Assembly (NCBI GenBank): GCA_023456995.1
Contig: JAEWNU010000040.1
Coordinates: forward strand, 1 to 6,970
Length of the DNA stretch: 6,970 bases
Direction: 5' to 3'
From: Bacillota bacterium
GTDB lineage: Bacteria; Bacillota; Clostridia; Oscillospirales; Ruminococcaceae
The notes below the pieces were generated by a model. It saw only the letters and a list, made by a program, of their open reading frames with translations, did not search any database and was not told where the DNA came from. This document shows, piece after piece, positions 6,951 through 6,970 of this stretch. Each line of letters begins with the position of its first letter. Within the stretch, counting starts at the first letter, position 1. The position numbers and the translations under genes are program-made.

Positions 6951-6970
6951 ACTTGCTCTTTACAGTAACC

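Noticed and set aside
1..6970. CRISPR array, insertion sequence, prophage or defence cassette
   Set aside because: No spaced direct repeats, transposase motifs or terminal repeats; all genes are recognisable housekeeping families on one strand.

Overview
This window looks like chromosomal housekeeping DNA from a Firmicute, probably a clostridial-type (Oscillospiraceae/Ruminococcaceae-like) genome. The grounds are the gene order recJ - rel - dtd - MBL-fold hydrolase, strong Shine-Dalgarno sequences almost always 7 nt before the ATG, tight overlapping gene packing, a bifunctional RxKD-type Rel protein and a roughly balanced base composition. The taxonomic placement is inference.

All convincing genes lie on the minus strand, so transcription runs from high to low coordinates. 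From right to left: 6775-6970 is intergenic and contains a very strong perfect 15-bp hairpin whose U-tract is on the plus strand. Next is a 540-residue FAD-dependent dehydrogenase of unknown substrate (5152-6774). A 232-bp intergenic region follows (4920-5151), with a good sigma-A-type promoter, several hairpins and a possible 29-34 codon cysteine-containing leader ORF. Then come recJ (2877-4919), rel/spoT-type (p)ppGpp synthetase-hydrolase (700-2880), dtd (229-687) and the first 72 codons of an MBL-fold hydrolase (1-216, cut by the window edge).

recJ, rel, dtd and the MBL gene form one compact operon. recJ and rel share an ATGA stop/start overlap. rel and dtd are 12 nt apart, with the dtd Shine-Dalgarno directly after a TAA-TGA double stop. 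The dtd stop codon itself begins the Shine-Dalgarno of the MBL gene. The operon combines single-strand DNA exonuclease repair, stringent-response nucleotide turnover and removal of D-amino acids from tRNA. These functions all bear on genome and translation quality under stress, but the grouping is an ancient conserved Firmicute cluster and not evidence of a new pathway. The apt gene often found between recJ and rel in this cluster is absent here.

I found no mobile element, CRISPR array, tRNA, rRNA or obvious horizontally acquired cassette. The least explained parts are the recJ leader region with its small ORF, the orphan FAD enzyme, and the strong hairpin at the right edge.
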